Shown here: in pieces, positions 42,603 to 52,435 of the stretch
Layout: each line of letters opens with the position of its first letter
Numbering within the stretch: the first letter of the stretch is position 1
Source of the DNA: Micromonospora halotolerans
GTDB taxonomy: Bacteria > Actinomycetota > Actinomycetes > Mycobacteriales > Micromonosporaceae
Direction: 5' to 3'
Assembly (NCBI RefSeq): GCF_032108445.1
Contig: NZ_CP134876.1
Location: 4,402,001-4,466,000 of the forward strand
DNA: 64,000 nt
Notes under the pieces: model-generated
The model's input: the letters and a program-made list of their open reading frames with translations, nothing else
Databases searched by the model: none
What the model was told of the DNA's origin: nothing
Program-made: the position numbers and the translations under genes

Positions 42603-43028
42603 ATGCAGGTGCTCTACACCGCGTCCGCGCAGGCCACCGGCGACGGCCGGGACGGCCACGTCCGCACCTCCGACGGCGGCCTCGACCTGGACCTGGCCAT
42701 CCCGAAGGAGATGGGCGGCGCCGGCGGCGCGACCAACCCGGAGCAGCTCTTCGCGGCCGGCTACGCGGCCTGCTTCCACTCGGCGCTGCGCCTGGTCGCC
42801 CGCAAGGCCCGGGCGGACGTCTCGAACTCGGTCGTCGAGGCCGAGGTCGGCATCGGCCCGAACGGCAGCGGCGGCTTCGGTCTCGCGGTCACCCTGGTCG
42901 TCGACCTGCCCGCCGTCGAGCGGTCCGCCGCGCAGCAGCTCGTCGAGGCCGCCCACCAGGTCTGCCCGTACTCCAACGCGACCCGGGGCAACATCGACCT
43001 CACCCTGACCGTCCGGGACGCCGCATGA
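42603..43028 (+). CDS. ohr: Organic hydroperoxide reductase Ohr (OsmC family)
   Basis: 141-aa thiol peroxidase. It carries the two catalytic cysteines of the family in Gly-Tyr-Ala-Ala-Cys-Phe (about Cys60) and Gln-Val-Cys-Pro-Tyr-Ser-Asn (about Cys124). Asn-Pro-Glu-Gln-Leu-Phe, with the conserved Glu, precedes the first. ATG 42603 has AAGGAG at 42586-42591. Forms an inducible unit with ohrR. Confidence 0.95.
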   Translation: MQVLYTASAQATGDGRDGHVRTSDGGLDLDLAIPKEMGGAGGATNPEQLFAAGYAACFHSALRLVARKARADVSNSVVEAEVGIGPNGSGGFGLAVTLVVDLPAVERSAAQQLVEAAHQVCPYSNATRGNIDLTLTVRDAA

Positions 43029-44023
43029 CGGCCAACCGGGAGATCCACCTGGCGTCCCGGCCGCAGGGCTGGCCGACCGCCGAGAACTTCCGGCTGGTCA
43101 CCACCGAGGTGCCCACCCCGGGGCCGGGCCAGCTCGTGGTCCGCAACCAGTTCATGTCGGTCGACCCGTACATGCGCGGGCGGATGAACGACGTCAAGTC
43201 GTACGTGCCGCCGTTCCGGCTCGACGCCCCGCTCGACGGCGGCGCGGTCGGCGAGGTGGTGGCCAGCGAGGCCGAGGGCTTCGCGCCCGGCGACGTCGTG
43301 CTCCACGGCCTGGGCTGGCGGGAGTACGCGCTGGTCGACGCCAAGGGCGCACGGAAGGTCGATCCGGGCCTGGCCCCGGTCACCGCCTACCTGGGCGTGC
43401 TCGGCATGACCGGGCTGACCGCGTACGCGGGCCTGCTCGACGTGGCGGCCATGAAGCCGGGCGAGACCGTCTTCGTCTCCGGCGCGGCCGGCGCGGTCGG
43501 CAGCATGGTGGGGCAGATCGCGAAGCTGCGCGGCGCGGGCCGGGTGGTCGGCAGCGCCGGCTCGCCGGCCAAGGTCGAGCGGCTCAGGGCGCTCGGCTTC
43601 GACGCCGCGTTCGACTACCACGACGGGCCGGTCCGCGACCAGCTCCGGGCCGCCGCGCCGGGCGGGGTCGACGTCTACTTCGACAACGTCGGCGGCGAGC
43701 ACCTGGAGGCCGCCATCGGGGCGATGAACCTGCACGGCCGGGCCGCCATCTGCGGCATGATCGCGCAGTACAACGCCACGGAGCCGCCCGCCGCCCCGCG
43801 CAACCTGGCGCTGCTCATCGGCAAGCGGCTCACCCTGCGCGGCTTCCTGGTCGGCGACCACGGGCACCTGCGCGAGCAGTTCGTCCAGGAGATGGCCGGC
43901 TGGCTGCGGGACGGCCGGATCTCCTACGACGAGACGGTGGTCGACGGCATCGAGCGGGCCCCGGAGGCCTTCCTCGGCCTGCTGCGCGGCGAGAACCTCG
44001 GCAAGATGCTCGTCCGGGTGTGA
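43025..44023 (+). CDS. NADP-dependent oxidoreductase, zinc-independent MDR family
   Basis: 332-aa medium-chain dehydrogenase/reductase of the leukotriene B4 dehydrogenase/curcumin reductase (CurA) type. It has [11 protein letters not shown] near the N-terminus, typical of this group. The Rossmann loop is Ser-Gly-Ala-Ala-Gly-Ala-Val-Gly-Ser near 154-162, and no zinc ligands are seen. These enzymes reduce alpha,beta-unsaturated carbonyls, which fits detoxification of lipid peroxidation products beside ohr. Its ATG overlaps the ohr stop. Confidence 0.9.
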   Translation: MTANREIHLASRPQGWPTAENFRLVTTEVPTPGPGQLVVRNQFMSVDPYMRGRMNDVKSYVPPFRLDAPLDGGAVGEVVASEAEGFAPGDVVLHGLGWREYALVDAKGARKVDPGLAPVTAYLGVLGMTGLTAYAGLLDVAAMKPGETVFVSGAAGAVGSMVGQIAKLRGAGRVVGSAGSPAKVERLRALGFDAAFDYHDGPVRDQLRAAAPGGVDVYFDNVGGEHLEAAIGAMNLHGRAAICGMIAQYNATEPPAAPRNLALLIGKRLTLRGFLVGDHGHLREQFVQEMAGWLRDGRISYDETVVDGIERAPEAFLGLLRGENLGKMLVRV

Positions 44024-44084
44024 CCCGGCACTCGTTCGCGGCGGCCGGCCCGGTCGGGCCGGCCGCCGCGGCGCGCCGGTTGGA

Positions 44085-44090
44085 TAGGCT
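44085..44090 (+). promoter_or_regulatory. -10 hexamer of hisF
   Basis: TAGGCT with a 6-nt spacer to the hisF ATG, consistent with independent leaderless transcription of hisF after the ohr module. Confidence 0.55.
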
Positions 44091-44096
44091 CGCGGC

Positions 44097-44864
44097 ATGA
44101 CGGTGGCGGTGCGGGTGATCCCGTGTCTGGACGTGGACGCCGGGCGGGTGGTCAAGGGGGTCAACTTCCTCGACCTGCGTGACGCCGGCGACCCGGTCGA
44201 GCTGGCGGCCGCGTACGACCGGGCCGGCGCCGACGAGTTGACCTTCCTCGACGTCACCGCCTCCAGCAGCGACCGCGGCACGATGCTCGACGTGGTGCGG
44301 CGCACCGCCGAGTCGGTCTTCATCCCGCTCACCGTCGGCGGGGGCGTCCGCCAGGTGGCCGACGTCGACACCCTGCTGCGCGCCGGCGCGGACAAGGTCG
44401 GGGTGAACACCGCGGCCATCGCCCGCCCCGAGTTGATCGCCGAGATCGCCGACCGGTTCGGCCGCCAGGTGCTGGTGCTCTCCCTCGACGTCCGCCGGGC
44501 GCCGGCCGGCGCCACGCCCAGCGGGTTCGAGGTGACCACCCACGGCGGGCGGCGGGGCGCCGGCCTCGACGCGGTCGAGTGGGCGGCGCGCGGCGCGGAA
44601 CTGGGCGCCGGGGAGATCCTGCTCAACTCGATGGACGCCGACGGCACCAGGGCCGGCTTCGACCTGCCGCTGATCGAGGCGGTCCGCGCGGTCGTCGACG
44701 TGCCGGTGATCGCCAGCGGCGGGGCCGGCCGGGTGGCCGACTTCCCGCCGGCCGTCGGCGCGGGCGCCGACGCGGTGCTCGCGGCCAGCGTCTTCCACTT
44801 CGGCGAGCTGACCGTCGGCGAGGTCAAGGACGCCCTGCGCGGCGCCGGTCACCCGGTGCGCTGA
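44097..44864 (+). CDS. hisF: Imidazole glycerol phosphate synthase, cyclase subunit
   Basis: 255-aa (beta/alpha)8 barrel that makes IGP and AICAR with HisH. Catalytic Asp in Ile-Pro-Cys-Leu-Asp-Val (about Asp12) and in Asn-Ser-Met-Asp-Ala-Asp-Gly-Thr (about Asp182). Gly-Gly-Gly-Val-Arg and Ala-Ser-Gly-Gly-Ala-Gly phosphate loops are present. Separated from hisH/priA by RidA, ohrR, ohr and the oxidoreductase; it has its own -10. Confidence 0.96.
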   Translation: MTVAVRVIPCLDVDAGRVVKGVNFLDLRDAGDPVELAAAYDRAGADELTFLDVTASSSDRGTMLDVVRRTAESVFIPLTVGGGVRQVADVDTLLRAGADKVGVNTAAIARPELIAEIADRFGRQVLVLSLDVRRAPAGATPSGFEVTTHGGRRGAGLDAVEWAARGAELGAGEILLNSMDADGTRAGFDLPLIEAVRAVVDVPVIASGGAGRVADFPPAVGAGADAVLAASVFHFGELTVGEVKDALRGAGHPVR

Positions 44865-44894
44865 CCCCGCACCGCCGGGCGCCGGCGGCGGAGG

Positions 44895-45356
44895 TCAGGG
44901 GCGGCCGGGGTGGCCCTCCGGGGAGCGGCGCGGCATGGGGATCGAGCGGACCGCGTACTCCTGCACCGCGGCGGCGTGGTCGTCCTCGTCCAGTTGCCAG
45001 TCGAACTCGTCGGGGGCGGGGCGGCGGCTCAGCACGCCCTGCACCGTGTCCACGGTGGTGCCCAGCCCGGCGCTCGGCCGGGTGCGCCAGAGCCGCTCGC
45101 CGTCCGGGGTGACCCGGAACCAGCCGTCGGTGACGCTCACCAGGCCCGCGCTCACCAGCCGGCGGACCGCCCCCTCCACCTCGTGGCGTTCGGGGATGGC
45201 CTGGTTGAGGTGGTCGGCGGTGGAGAGGACGTCGGCGAGGCGCACGCCCTCCGGGCGCCGGGTGGCGGCGGCCCGGCGGTGCCGACCGGCGCCGCTCGCG
45301 ATGACCAGTGAGACGAAGATCCAGGCGTCGCTCCGACGCCAACCGTTCTCCCCCAT
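44895..45356 (-). CDS. Small winged-helix-like protein of unknown function
   Basis: 153-aa protein. It opens Met-Gly-Glu-Asn-Gly-Trp-Arg-Arg-Ser-Asp-Ala-Trp-Ile-Phe with a short hydrophobic run. The middle (about 38-90) reads like a winged helix: helices containing Asp-Val-Leu-Ser-Thr-Ala-Asp-His-Leu-Asn, then Val-Arg-Arg-Leu-Val-Ser-Ala-Gly-Leu-Val and a strand pair. I know similar actinobacterial hypotheticals but no function. ATG 45356; longer frames through the yczE-like gene are shadows. A weak stem-loop (44872-44888) lies between it and hisF. Confidence 0.75.
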   Translation of the reverse strand: MGENGWRRSDAWIFVSLVIASGAGRHRRAAATRRPEGVRLADVLSTADHLNQAIPERHEVEGAVRRLVSAGLVSVTDGWFRVTPDGERLWRTRPSAGLGTTVDTVQGVLSRRPAPDEFDWQLDEDDHAAAVQEYAVRSIPMPRRSPEGHPGRP

Positions 45357-45499
45357 GGACGAATGATGCCCGGCCGCGACGGCGGAGAAAACACCCGGTT
45401 TCGCTGCCGGACGTCGTCGCAGCTCAGCGGCGTCCCGGGGTGTCCCAGGAGGTGGCGGTCGGCGCGGCGGCGGTGACGCCGCGTGATCGGGAGGCCGGA

Positions 45500-46165
45500 T
45501 CAGGCGGCCTCGCCGGCCGGGCGCGGCGCGCCGGGGACCGCCGGCTCGACGGCCGGCTGGGCCGGCACCGCGAAGATCGGGATGAACAGCTGGGCGAGCG
45601 GCCCGATGGCCAGCGCGTACGCCACGGTGCCGAGACCCACGGTGCCGCCGAGCAGCCAGCCGAGGCCCAGCACGGTCACCTCGATGACGGTGCGGACCAG
45701 CCGGAGGGAGTAGCGGGGCCGGCGGGCGGTGAAGCCGGTCATGAGGCCGTCGCGCGGGCCGGGGCCGAGCCCGGCGCCCAGGTAGAGGCCGGTGGCGGCG
45801 CCGTTGGCGACGATCCCGACGACCAGCAGGGCGGCGCGGAGCGGCAGGCCCTCGCCGGGCGGCAGCACGGCCAGGGTGGCGTCGACGACCAGCCCGATCA
45901 CCACGACGTTGCTGACGGTGCCGAGGCCGGGGCGCTGCCGCAGCGGGATCCACAGCAGCAGCACCAGCGCACCCACGGCGATGGTGACCGTGCCGAACGA
46001 GAGGTGGGTCTGCCGGGCGAGCCCCTGGTGGAACACGTCCCAGGGGTCGAGCCCGAGGCCGGACCGGATCATCAGCGCCATGCTGATCCCGTAGAGGGCG
46101 AGCCCGACGCAGAGCTGGACGAGCCGCCGGGCCGGCCGGTACCGGAGATTGCCAATCTGTGCCAT
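45500..46165 (-). CDS. YczE/YitT-like membrane protein
   Basis: 221-aa integral membrane protein with five to six helices. Signature is Met-Ile-Arg-Ser-Gly-Leu-Gly-Leu-Asp-Pro-Trp-Asp-Val (about 30-42) and Gly-Leu-Gly-Pro-Gly-Pro-Arg-Asp-Gly-Leu-Met, typical of the YczE family. Divergent from a MocR-type PLP regulator, the arrangement described for the YczR-YczE pair, which may relate to vitamin B6 transport (inference in the literature). ATG 46165 sits 8 nt after a minus-strand TAGGGT (46179-46174). Confidence 0.85.
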   Translation of the reverse strand: MAQIGNLRYRPARRLVQLCVGLALYGISMALMIRSGLGLDPWDVFHQGLARQTHLSFGTVTIAVGALVLLLWIPLRQRPGLGTVSNVVVIGLVVDATLAVLPPGEGLPLRAALLVVGIVANGAATGLYLGAGLGPGPRDGLMTGFTARRPRYSLRLVRTVIEVTVLGLGWLLGGTVGLGTVAYALAIGPLAQLFIPIFAVPAQPAVEPAVPGAPRPAGEAA

Positions 46166-46210
46166 GCATGCCACCCTAGGGGCCAATCTTGCCCAGGACA
46201 GAGCCAATTT
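46151..46210. promoter_or_regulatory. Phased GCCAAT(C/T)T repeats between yczE-like gene and MocR gene
   Basis: GCCAATCT at 46151-46158 and 46182-46189 and GCCAATTT at 46203-46210 are direct repeats spaced 31 and 21 bp, close to three and two helical turns. A related CCAATTGG palindrome is at 46247-46254, inside the MocR gene. MocR-type regulators typically bind direct repeats in the divergent promoter; these cover both candidate start regions. Confidence 0.65.
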
Positions 46211-46223
46211 CGGAGGGGTGGCC

Positions 46224-47681
46224 ATGACCAGTCAGGTGCGTGGCGTCCAATTGGCTCGGCTCCTCGGGCAGTGGCATGCCCTGCCGGGCCGCCGGCGCAG
46301 CCCCGACTACGCGGCGCTCGCCGCCGCGGTCCGCGGCCTGCTCGCCGACGGCCGGCTCCCCCTCGGGGTACGCCTGCCGGCCGAGCGGGACCTGGCCGAG
46401 GCGCTGCGGATCAGCCGGACCACGGTCACCGCCGCCTACCGGGAGCTGCGGGAGACCGGCCACCTGGCCAGCCGGCGGGGCGCCGGAAGCTGGACCATGC
46501 TCCCGGGCACCCACCGGGTGGCCAGCACCGGGCTCTGGACCCCGCTGGACGACCGGGACATGATCGACCTGGGGGTGGCCGCCCTCTCCGCCCCGCCGCA
46601 GCTCGTGCCGGCGGCCCGGGCCGCCGCCGAGGACCTGCCGCGCTACCTCGGCGGGGCCGGCTACCACCCGACCGGCATCATCGAGCTGCGCGAGGCGGTG
46701 GCCCGCGGGTACACCGAGCGGGGGCTGCCGACCAGCCCGGAACAGATCATGGTTACCAGCGGCACCCAGCACGCCCTGGACCTCGTGCTGCGGCTGGCCC
46801 TGTCGCCCGGCGGCGGGGTGCTGGTGGAGTCGCCCACGTACCCGAACGCCCTCGCCGCGCTCGCGGCCCGCCGGGCCCGGATCACCACCCACGGGCTCGC
46901 CGCCGACGGGGACGGCTGGGACGCCGACCTGCTGCTGGGCAGCATCCGGCAGACCCGGCCCAGGCTGGCGTACGTGATCCCCGAGTTCCACAACCCGACC
47001 GGCCACCTCATGGCGACCGACCTGCGGGAGCGGCTGGTCGGCGCGGCGCACGCCGCCGGGACCGACCTGGTCGTGGACGAGTCCTTCGTGGACCTGCCGC
47101 TGGACGGCACCCCGCTGCCGCCGCCGGTGGCCACCTTCGACCGGCATTCCCGGGTGATCAGCATCGGCGGCATGAGCAAGCCGTACTGGGGTGGCCTGCG
47201 GATCGGCTGGGTCCGGGCCTCCGCGCCGCAGGTGCAGCGGCTGGCCGCCGCCCGCGTCGGCGTCGACATGGCCAGCCCCGTGCTCGACCAGCTCGTCGCG
47301 GTGCACCTGCTGGCCCAGGGGCCGGGCATCGTGGCCGACCGTCGGGTCCAGCTCGCCGCCCAGCGGGACGCCCTGGTCAAGGCGATGGCCGACCGGCTGC
47401 CCGACTGGCGGGTCACCGTGCCGCGCGGCGGCGTGACGCTCTGGGTGGAGCTGGACGGCCCGATCTCCAGCGCGCTGGCCCGGGCCGCCGAGGAGGTCGG
47501 CGTACGCCTGGCGCCCGGACCCCGGTTCGGCCTGGACGGCACGCTGGAGCGGTTCCTGCGGCTGCCCTTCACCCTGCCCGCCGCGGACCTGGTGGAGGCC
47601 GTCGGCCGGCTCGCCGCGGTCCGCTACGACCTGGACCGGGCCGGCCGCCCGCAGTGGCGGGAGCCCTCCGTCATCGCCTGA
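46224..47681 (+). CDS. MocR-family (GntR-wHTH + aminotransferase) regulator, YczR-like
   Basis: 485-aa fusion of an N-terminal GntR winged helix (about 22-92; Leu-Pro-Ala-Glu-Arg-Asp-Leu-Ala-Glu, then Ser-Arg-Thr-Thr-Val-Thr-Ala-Ala-Tyr) and a class I aminotransferase domain. Marks of the latter are Pro-Glu-Phe-His-Asn-Pro-Thr-Gly, Asp-Glu-Ser-Phe and the PLP lysine in Ser-Lys-Pro-Tyr-Trp-Gly-Gly-Leu-Arg (about Lys318). MocR proteins sense PLP or an amino-acid adduct. The divergent yczE-like gene is the probable target. ATG 46224 follows CGGAGGGG; upstream in-frame starts lie within the operator region. Confidence 0.92.
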   Translation: MTSQVRGVQLARLLGQWHALPGRRRSPDYAALAAAVRGLLADGRLPLGVRLPAERDLAEALRISRTTVTAAYRELRETGHLASRRGAGSWTMLPGTHRVASTGLWTPLDDRDMIDLGVAALSAPPQLVPAARAAAEDLPRYLGGAGYHPTGIIELREAVARGYTERGLPTSPEQIMVTSGTQHALDLVLRLALSPGGGVLVESPTYPNALAALAARRARITTHGLAADGDGWDADLLLGSIRQTRPRLAYVIPEFHNPTGHLMATDLRERLVGAAHAAGTDLVVDESFVDLPLDGTPLPPPVATFDRHSRVISIGGMSKPYWGGLRIGWVRASAPQVQRLAAARVGVDMASPVLDQLVAVHLLAQGPGIVADRRVQLAAQRDALVKAMADRLPDWRVTVPRGGVTLWVELDGPISSALARAAEEVGVRLAPGPRFGLDGTLERFLRLPFTLPAADLVEAVGRLAAVRYDLDRAGRPQWREPSVIA

Positions 47682-47746
47682 TCCGGCCGGCGCGCGGGTG
47701 GTCCGGGGGGCAGCGCCTGCGCCGCCCGGCTGCGAGACTGTCCGCC

Positions 47747-49024
47747 GTGACGGACGGGACGCGGCGGGGGCCGCGGATGCGGGTGATGACCGAGGGCGCC
47801 TCCGTCACCCCGCTGGAGCTCTTCTTCGATCTGGTCTTCGTCTACGCGCTCACCCAGGTGACCGCGCTCATGGCGGCCGACCTGACCTGGCCCGGCATGG
47901 GCCGGGGCCTGCTGCTGCTGGCCCTGCTCTGGTGGTGCTGGTGCTGCTACGCCTGGCTCGGCAACACCGTCCGCGCCGACGAGGGCGTGGTCCGGGTGGT
48001 CCTCTTCGCCGTGGTGGCCACCATGTTCGTGGTCGCCGCGACCATCCCGGAGGCCTTCGTCGACCTGCCCGGCGGCCTCTCCGGCCCGGTCGTGTTCGCC
48101 GCCTGCTACCTGGCCGTCCGGGTCCTGCACCTGGTCCTCTACTGGTACGCCGCCCGCGGCGACGCCGGGCTGCGCCGGCAGCTGGTGCGCGCCGCCCTGC
48201 CGATGCTGGGCGGGGCGGTGCTGCTCTTCACCGCCGCGCTGCTGCCCCCGTACCTCACCGACGACCCGGCGCGGGTCCTGTCGCTGCGGACCTTGCTGTG
48301 GCTGCTCGCCCTGGCCGTCGACTACGGCGGCATCATGGCCATCGGCGCGGCGGGCTGGCAGATCTTCTCCGCCGCGCACTGGACCGAGCGGCACGGCCTG
48401 ATCATCATCGTGGCGCTCGGGGAGTCCCTGGTGGCCATCGGCGTCGGCATCACCGCGCTGCCGATCTCCTGGCCGATCATCGTGGCCTCGTTCCTCGGCG
48501 TCACGGTGGCGGCGGCGCTGTGGTGGGCGTACTTCGACGTGGTGTCGATCGCCGCCGAGCGGGTGCTGGCCCGGGCCCGGGGCGCCGAGCGGGCCGCGCT
48601 GGGCCGGGACTCCTACACCTACCTGCACCTGCCGATGGTCACCGGGATCATCCTGCTCGCCCTCGGCTTCAAGAAGGTCCTGTCGTACGTCGGCGACGGC
48701 ACCCACCACCGGCTCACCGACCCGCTGCACGGGCTGGGCCTGCTCGCCCTCTACGGCGGCGTGATCGTCTACCTGCTCGGGCACGTCGGTTTCCGGCTGC
48801 GCAACATGCGTTCGGTCAACTGGCCCCGCGTCGCGACCACCGTGCTGCTGGTGCTGCTCCTGCCGGTGGCCGACCACCTGCCGGCGCTGGCCGCGCTGGG
48901 GCTGCTCGCCGCGGTCTGCGCCGGAATGGTGGTGGCCGAGATGGCGCTGTTCGGCGAGACCCGCCGCGCGCTGCGCGACGAGTTCCTCCAGGAGCACGGC
49001 GCCGGCGGCACGCCCGGCCGGTAG
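47747..49024 (+). CDS. LtrA (low temperature requirement A) family membrane protein
   Basis: 425-aa polytopic protein with about 11-12 helices. The LtrA opening Pro-Leu-Glu-Leu-Phe-Phe-Asp-Leu-Val-Phe-Val-Tyr-Ala is at about 23-35; later Ile-Ile-Val-Ala-Leu-Gly-Glu-Ser and Ala-Leu-Trp-Trp-Ala-Tyr-Phe-Asp are also family marks. Function is unknown; the name comes from a Listeria growth phenotype. GTG 47747 is 7 nt after GAGACT, a -10-like hexamer. A paralogue follows 65 nt downstream. The 1238-residue frame that covers this gene starts far upstream in non-coding phase and is rejected. Confidence 0.88.
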   Translation: MTDGTRRGPRMRVMTEGASVTPLELFFDLVFVYALTQVTALMAADLTWPGMGRGLLLLALLWWCWCCYAWLGNTVRADEGVVRVVLFAVVATMFVVAATIPEAFVDLPGGLSGPVVFAACYLAVRVLHLVLYWYAARGDAGLRRQLVRAALPMLGGAVLLFTAALLPPYLTDDPARVLSLRTLLWLLALAVDYGGIMAIGAAGWQIFSAAHWTERHGLIIIVALGESLVAIGVGITALPISWPIIVASFLGVTVAAALWWAYFDVVSIAAERVLARARGAERAALGRDSYTYLHLPMVTGIILLALGFKKVLSYVGDGTHHRLTDPLHGLGLLALYGGVIVYLLGHVGFRLRNMRSVNWPRVATTVLLVLLLPVADHLPALAALGLLAAVCAGMVVAEMALFGETRRALRDEFLQEHGAGGTPGR

Positions 49025-49089
49025 GCCCCGTTCCGGTACGGATCCTCCGATCGGGGCCGCCCCGGGCGGGGGTTGCGGAGACTTCCCGG

Positions 49090-50397
49090 GTGGGGAACGG
49101 CGGGGGTGGCCGGTGGTCGCAGGTGGTGCGTCTCGGCGCGCCCGGATCCCGGACCACCCGGATGGAACTCTTCTACGACCTGGTCTTCGTCTTCGCGTTC
49201 CTGAACGTCACCACCCTGACCGCCAACCGGCTCACCCCGGCCAACCTCTACCGCTGCCTGCTGGTGCTGGCGCTGCTCTGGTGGTTGTGGACCGGTTTCG
49301 CCCGGGTGGGCAACGTGATCCGCGCCGACCAGGGCGTGCTGCCGCTGATCGGCGTGCTCACGATCGCCGCGACGTTCCTGCTGGTGCTCAGCGTGCCGGA
49401 CGCGTTCGTCGACCATCCCGGCTGGCTGAACGGCCCGCTGGTCTTCGCGGGCTGCTACTTCCTGATCCGGATGACCCAGATCGCCGTCCTCGGCTGGGTG
49501 GACCGGTCGGGTCCGGACTGGCGCCGGCGGCTGCTGCTGCGCTTCGCGCTGCCGGCGGTGGCCACCGTGCTGCTGGCGGTCGCGGGCACGGTGCCCCAGC
49601 GACTGCCCGACCCGCCGGTCGGCGTGGCCCTGCAGCTGGCGCTCTGGACCGTGGCGCTGCTGGTCGAGTACGTGGGCGGAGTGATCCTGGCCCAGCGGTG
49701 GTGGGTGGTGGTCTCCGCCGGGCACTGGGCGGAACGGCACGCGCTCATGGTGTTGATCGCACTCGGCGAGTCGATCATCGCGCTCGGGCTCGGCCCGAAG
49801 ACCGGTCTGCCGCTCAGCGGACCGGTGGCGGTCGCCGCGCTGCTCGGCGTCGTGGTCGTGGCGATGCTCTGGTGGGCGTACTTCGACACCCTGGCGTACG
49901 CGCTGGAGCAGGCGCTGCACCACGCCCGTGACCCGGCCGCCCGGCTCCGGCTGGCCCGGGACGTCTACACGTTCCTGCACCTGCCGCTGATCGCCGGGAT
50001 CATCCTCTTCGCCCTCGGCCTCAAGGACCTGCTGACCGAGGCGAGCGCCGCCGACACGCCGGCGTGGGGCGAGCCGCTGGGCGGCTTCTGGGTCACCGTC
50101 TTCTACGGCGGGGTGGCCCTCTCCCTGCTCAGCCTCGTCAGCTGCGCGCGGGTGGCGCTGCGGGAGCTGCGCTGGCCGCTGCTCGGCACGATCGTGGTGG
50201 TCGCCGCCGTCGCCCCGTTCGCCGCCGCCATCCCGGAACTGGCCGCGCTGGGCGTGCTGGCGGTGCTCACGACCGCCGGGGTGCTGGCGGAGACGTTCAG
50301 CGAGGACGGCCGGCGGCGGCAGGTGCGGCAGCTCGCGCTGGAGGAGCAACTGGCCGCGGAGGCGGACCAGAGCCACTGGCGACAGCAGCACCTGTGA
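49090..50397 (+). CDS. LtrA family membrane protein, second paralogue
   Basis: 435-aa paralogue of the preceding gene. It has Met-Glu-Leu-Phe-Tyr-Asp-Leu-Val-Phe-Val-Phe-Ala, Leu-Ile-Ala-Leu-Gly-Glu-Ser-Ile-Ile and Met-Leu-Trp-Trp-Ala-Tyr-Phe-Asp at matching places, with substantial divergence elsewhere. Its GTG lies 6 nt after another GAGACT hexamer, so the two may be transcribed independently. It ends in a charged Gln/Glu-rich cytoplasmic tail. Followed by a strong hairpin before the convergent fadD. Confidence 0.87.
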   Translation: MGNGGGGRWSQVVRLGAPGSRTTRMELFYDLVFVFAFLNVTTLTANRLTPANLYRCLLVLALLWWLWTGFARVGNVIRADQGVLPLIGVLTIAATFLLVLSVPDAFVDHPGWLNGPLVFAGCYFLIRMTQIAVLGWVDRSGPDWRRRLLLRFALPAVATVLLAVAGTVPQRLPDPPVGVALQLALWTVALLVEYVGGVILAQRWWVVVSAGHWAERHALMVLIALGESIIALGLGPKTGLPLSGPVAVAALLGVVVVAMLWWAYFDTLAYALEQALHHARDPAARLRLARDVYTFLHLPLIAGIILFALGLKDLLTEASAADTPAWGEPLGGFWVTVFYGGVALSLLSLVSCARVALRELRWPLLGTIVVVAAVAPFAAAIPELAALGVLAVLTTAGVLAETFSEDGRRRQVRQLALEEQLAAEADQSHWRQQHL

Positions 50398-50417
50398 TCC
50401 GGCGCCGGAGACGCGGC

Positions 50418-50453
50418 GGCGGCCGTGCCCCGGGACGGAGGGGCACGGCCGCC
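50418..50453. terminator. 14-bp stem terminator between convergent ltrA and fadD
   Basis: GGCGGCCGTGCCCC (50418-50431) pairs perfectly with GGGGCACGGCCGCC (50440-50453), 8-nt loop, no T-run. Position between two convergent stop codons supports a bidirectional terminator. Confidence 0.75.
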
Positions 50454-50469
50454 GGGCGCTGGGGGGCCG

Positions 50470-52296
<1,827 letters not shown>

Positions 52297-52326
52297 CGCT
52301 GTAGCCGCCTTCAGGGGTGGAGGGAC

Positions 52327-52340
52327 GTGACGGGGGTCAC
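52327..52340. promoter_or_regulatory. CRP/GlxR-like dyad upstream of fadD
   Basis: GTGA-N6-TCAC (52327-52340) matches the core of cAMP-receptor-protein sites, with flanking C and G instead of T and A. It lies between the predicted fadD promoter (minus-strand AATACT near 52359) and the start codon, a repressing position. Single occurrence; could be chance. Confidence 0.4.
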
Positions 52341-52435
52341 GCCAGTCTGCGGTTACCGAAGAGTATTGCCTGGACCCGGGCAGCGGCTAGCCCCCGTGGC
52401 CTGCGACGACCGCCGTCCCGGGAGGTGGACCCGGC

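Noticed and set aside
44895..46169. 424-codon minus frame joining the small wHTH-like gene with the region of the yczE-like gene
   Set aside because: The upstream part is out of phase with the clear membrane protein frame and lacks coding character.
45308..49024. 1238-codon frame ending in the first LtrA gene
   Set aside because: Only the last 425 codons are a recognisable protein; the rest is a shadow of the yczE and MocR genes.
47698..50397. 899-codon frame ending in the second LtrA gene
   Set aside because: Its first half is out of phase with the real LtrA gene above it; the real start is GTG 49090.
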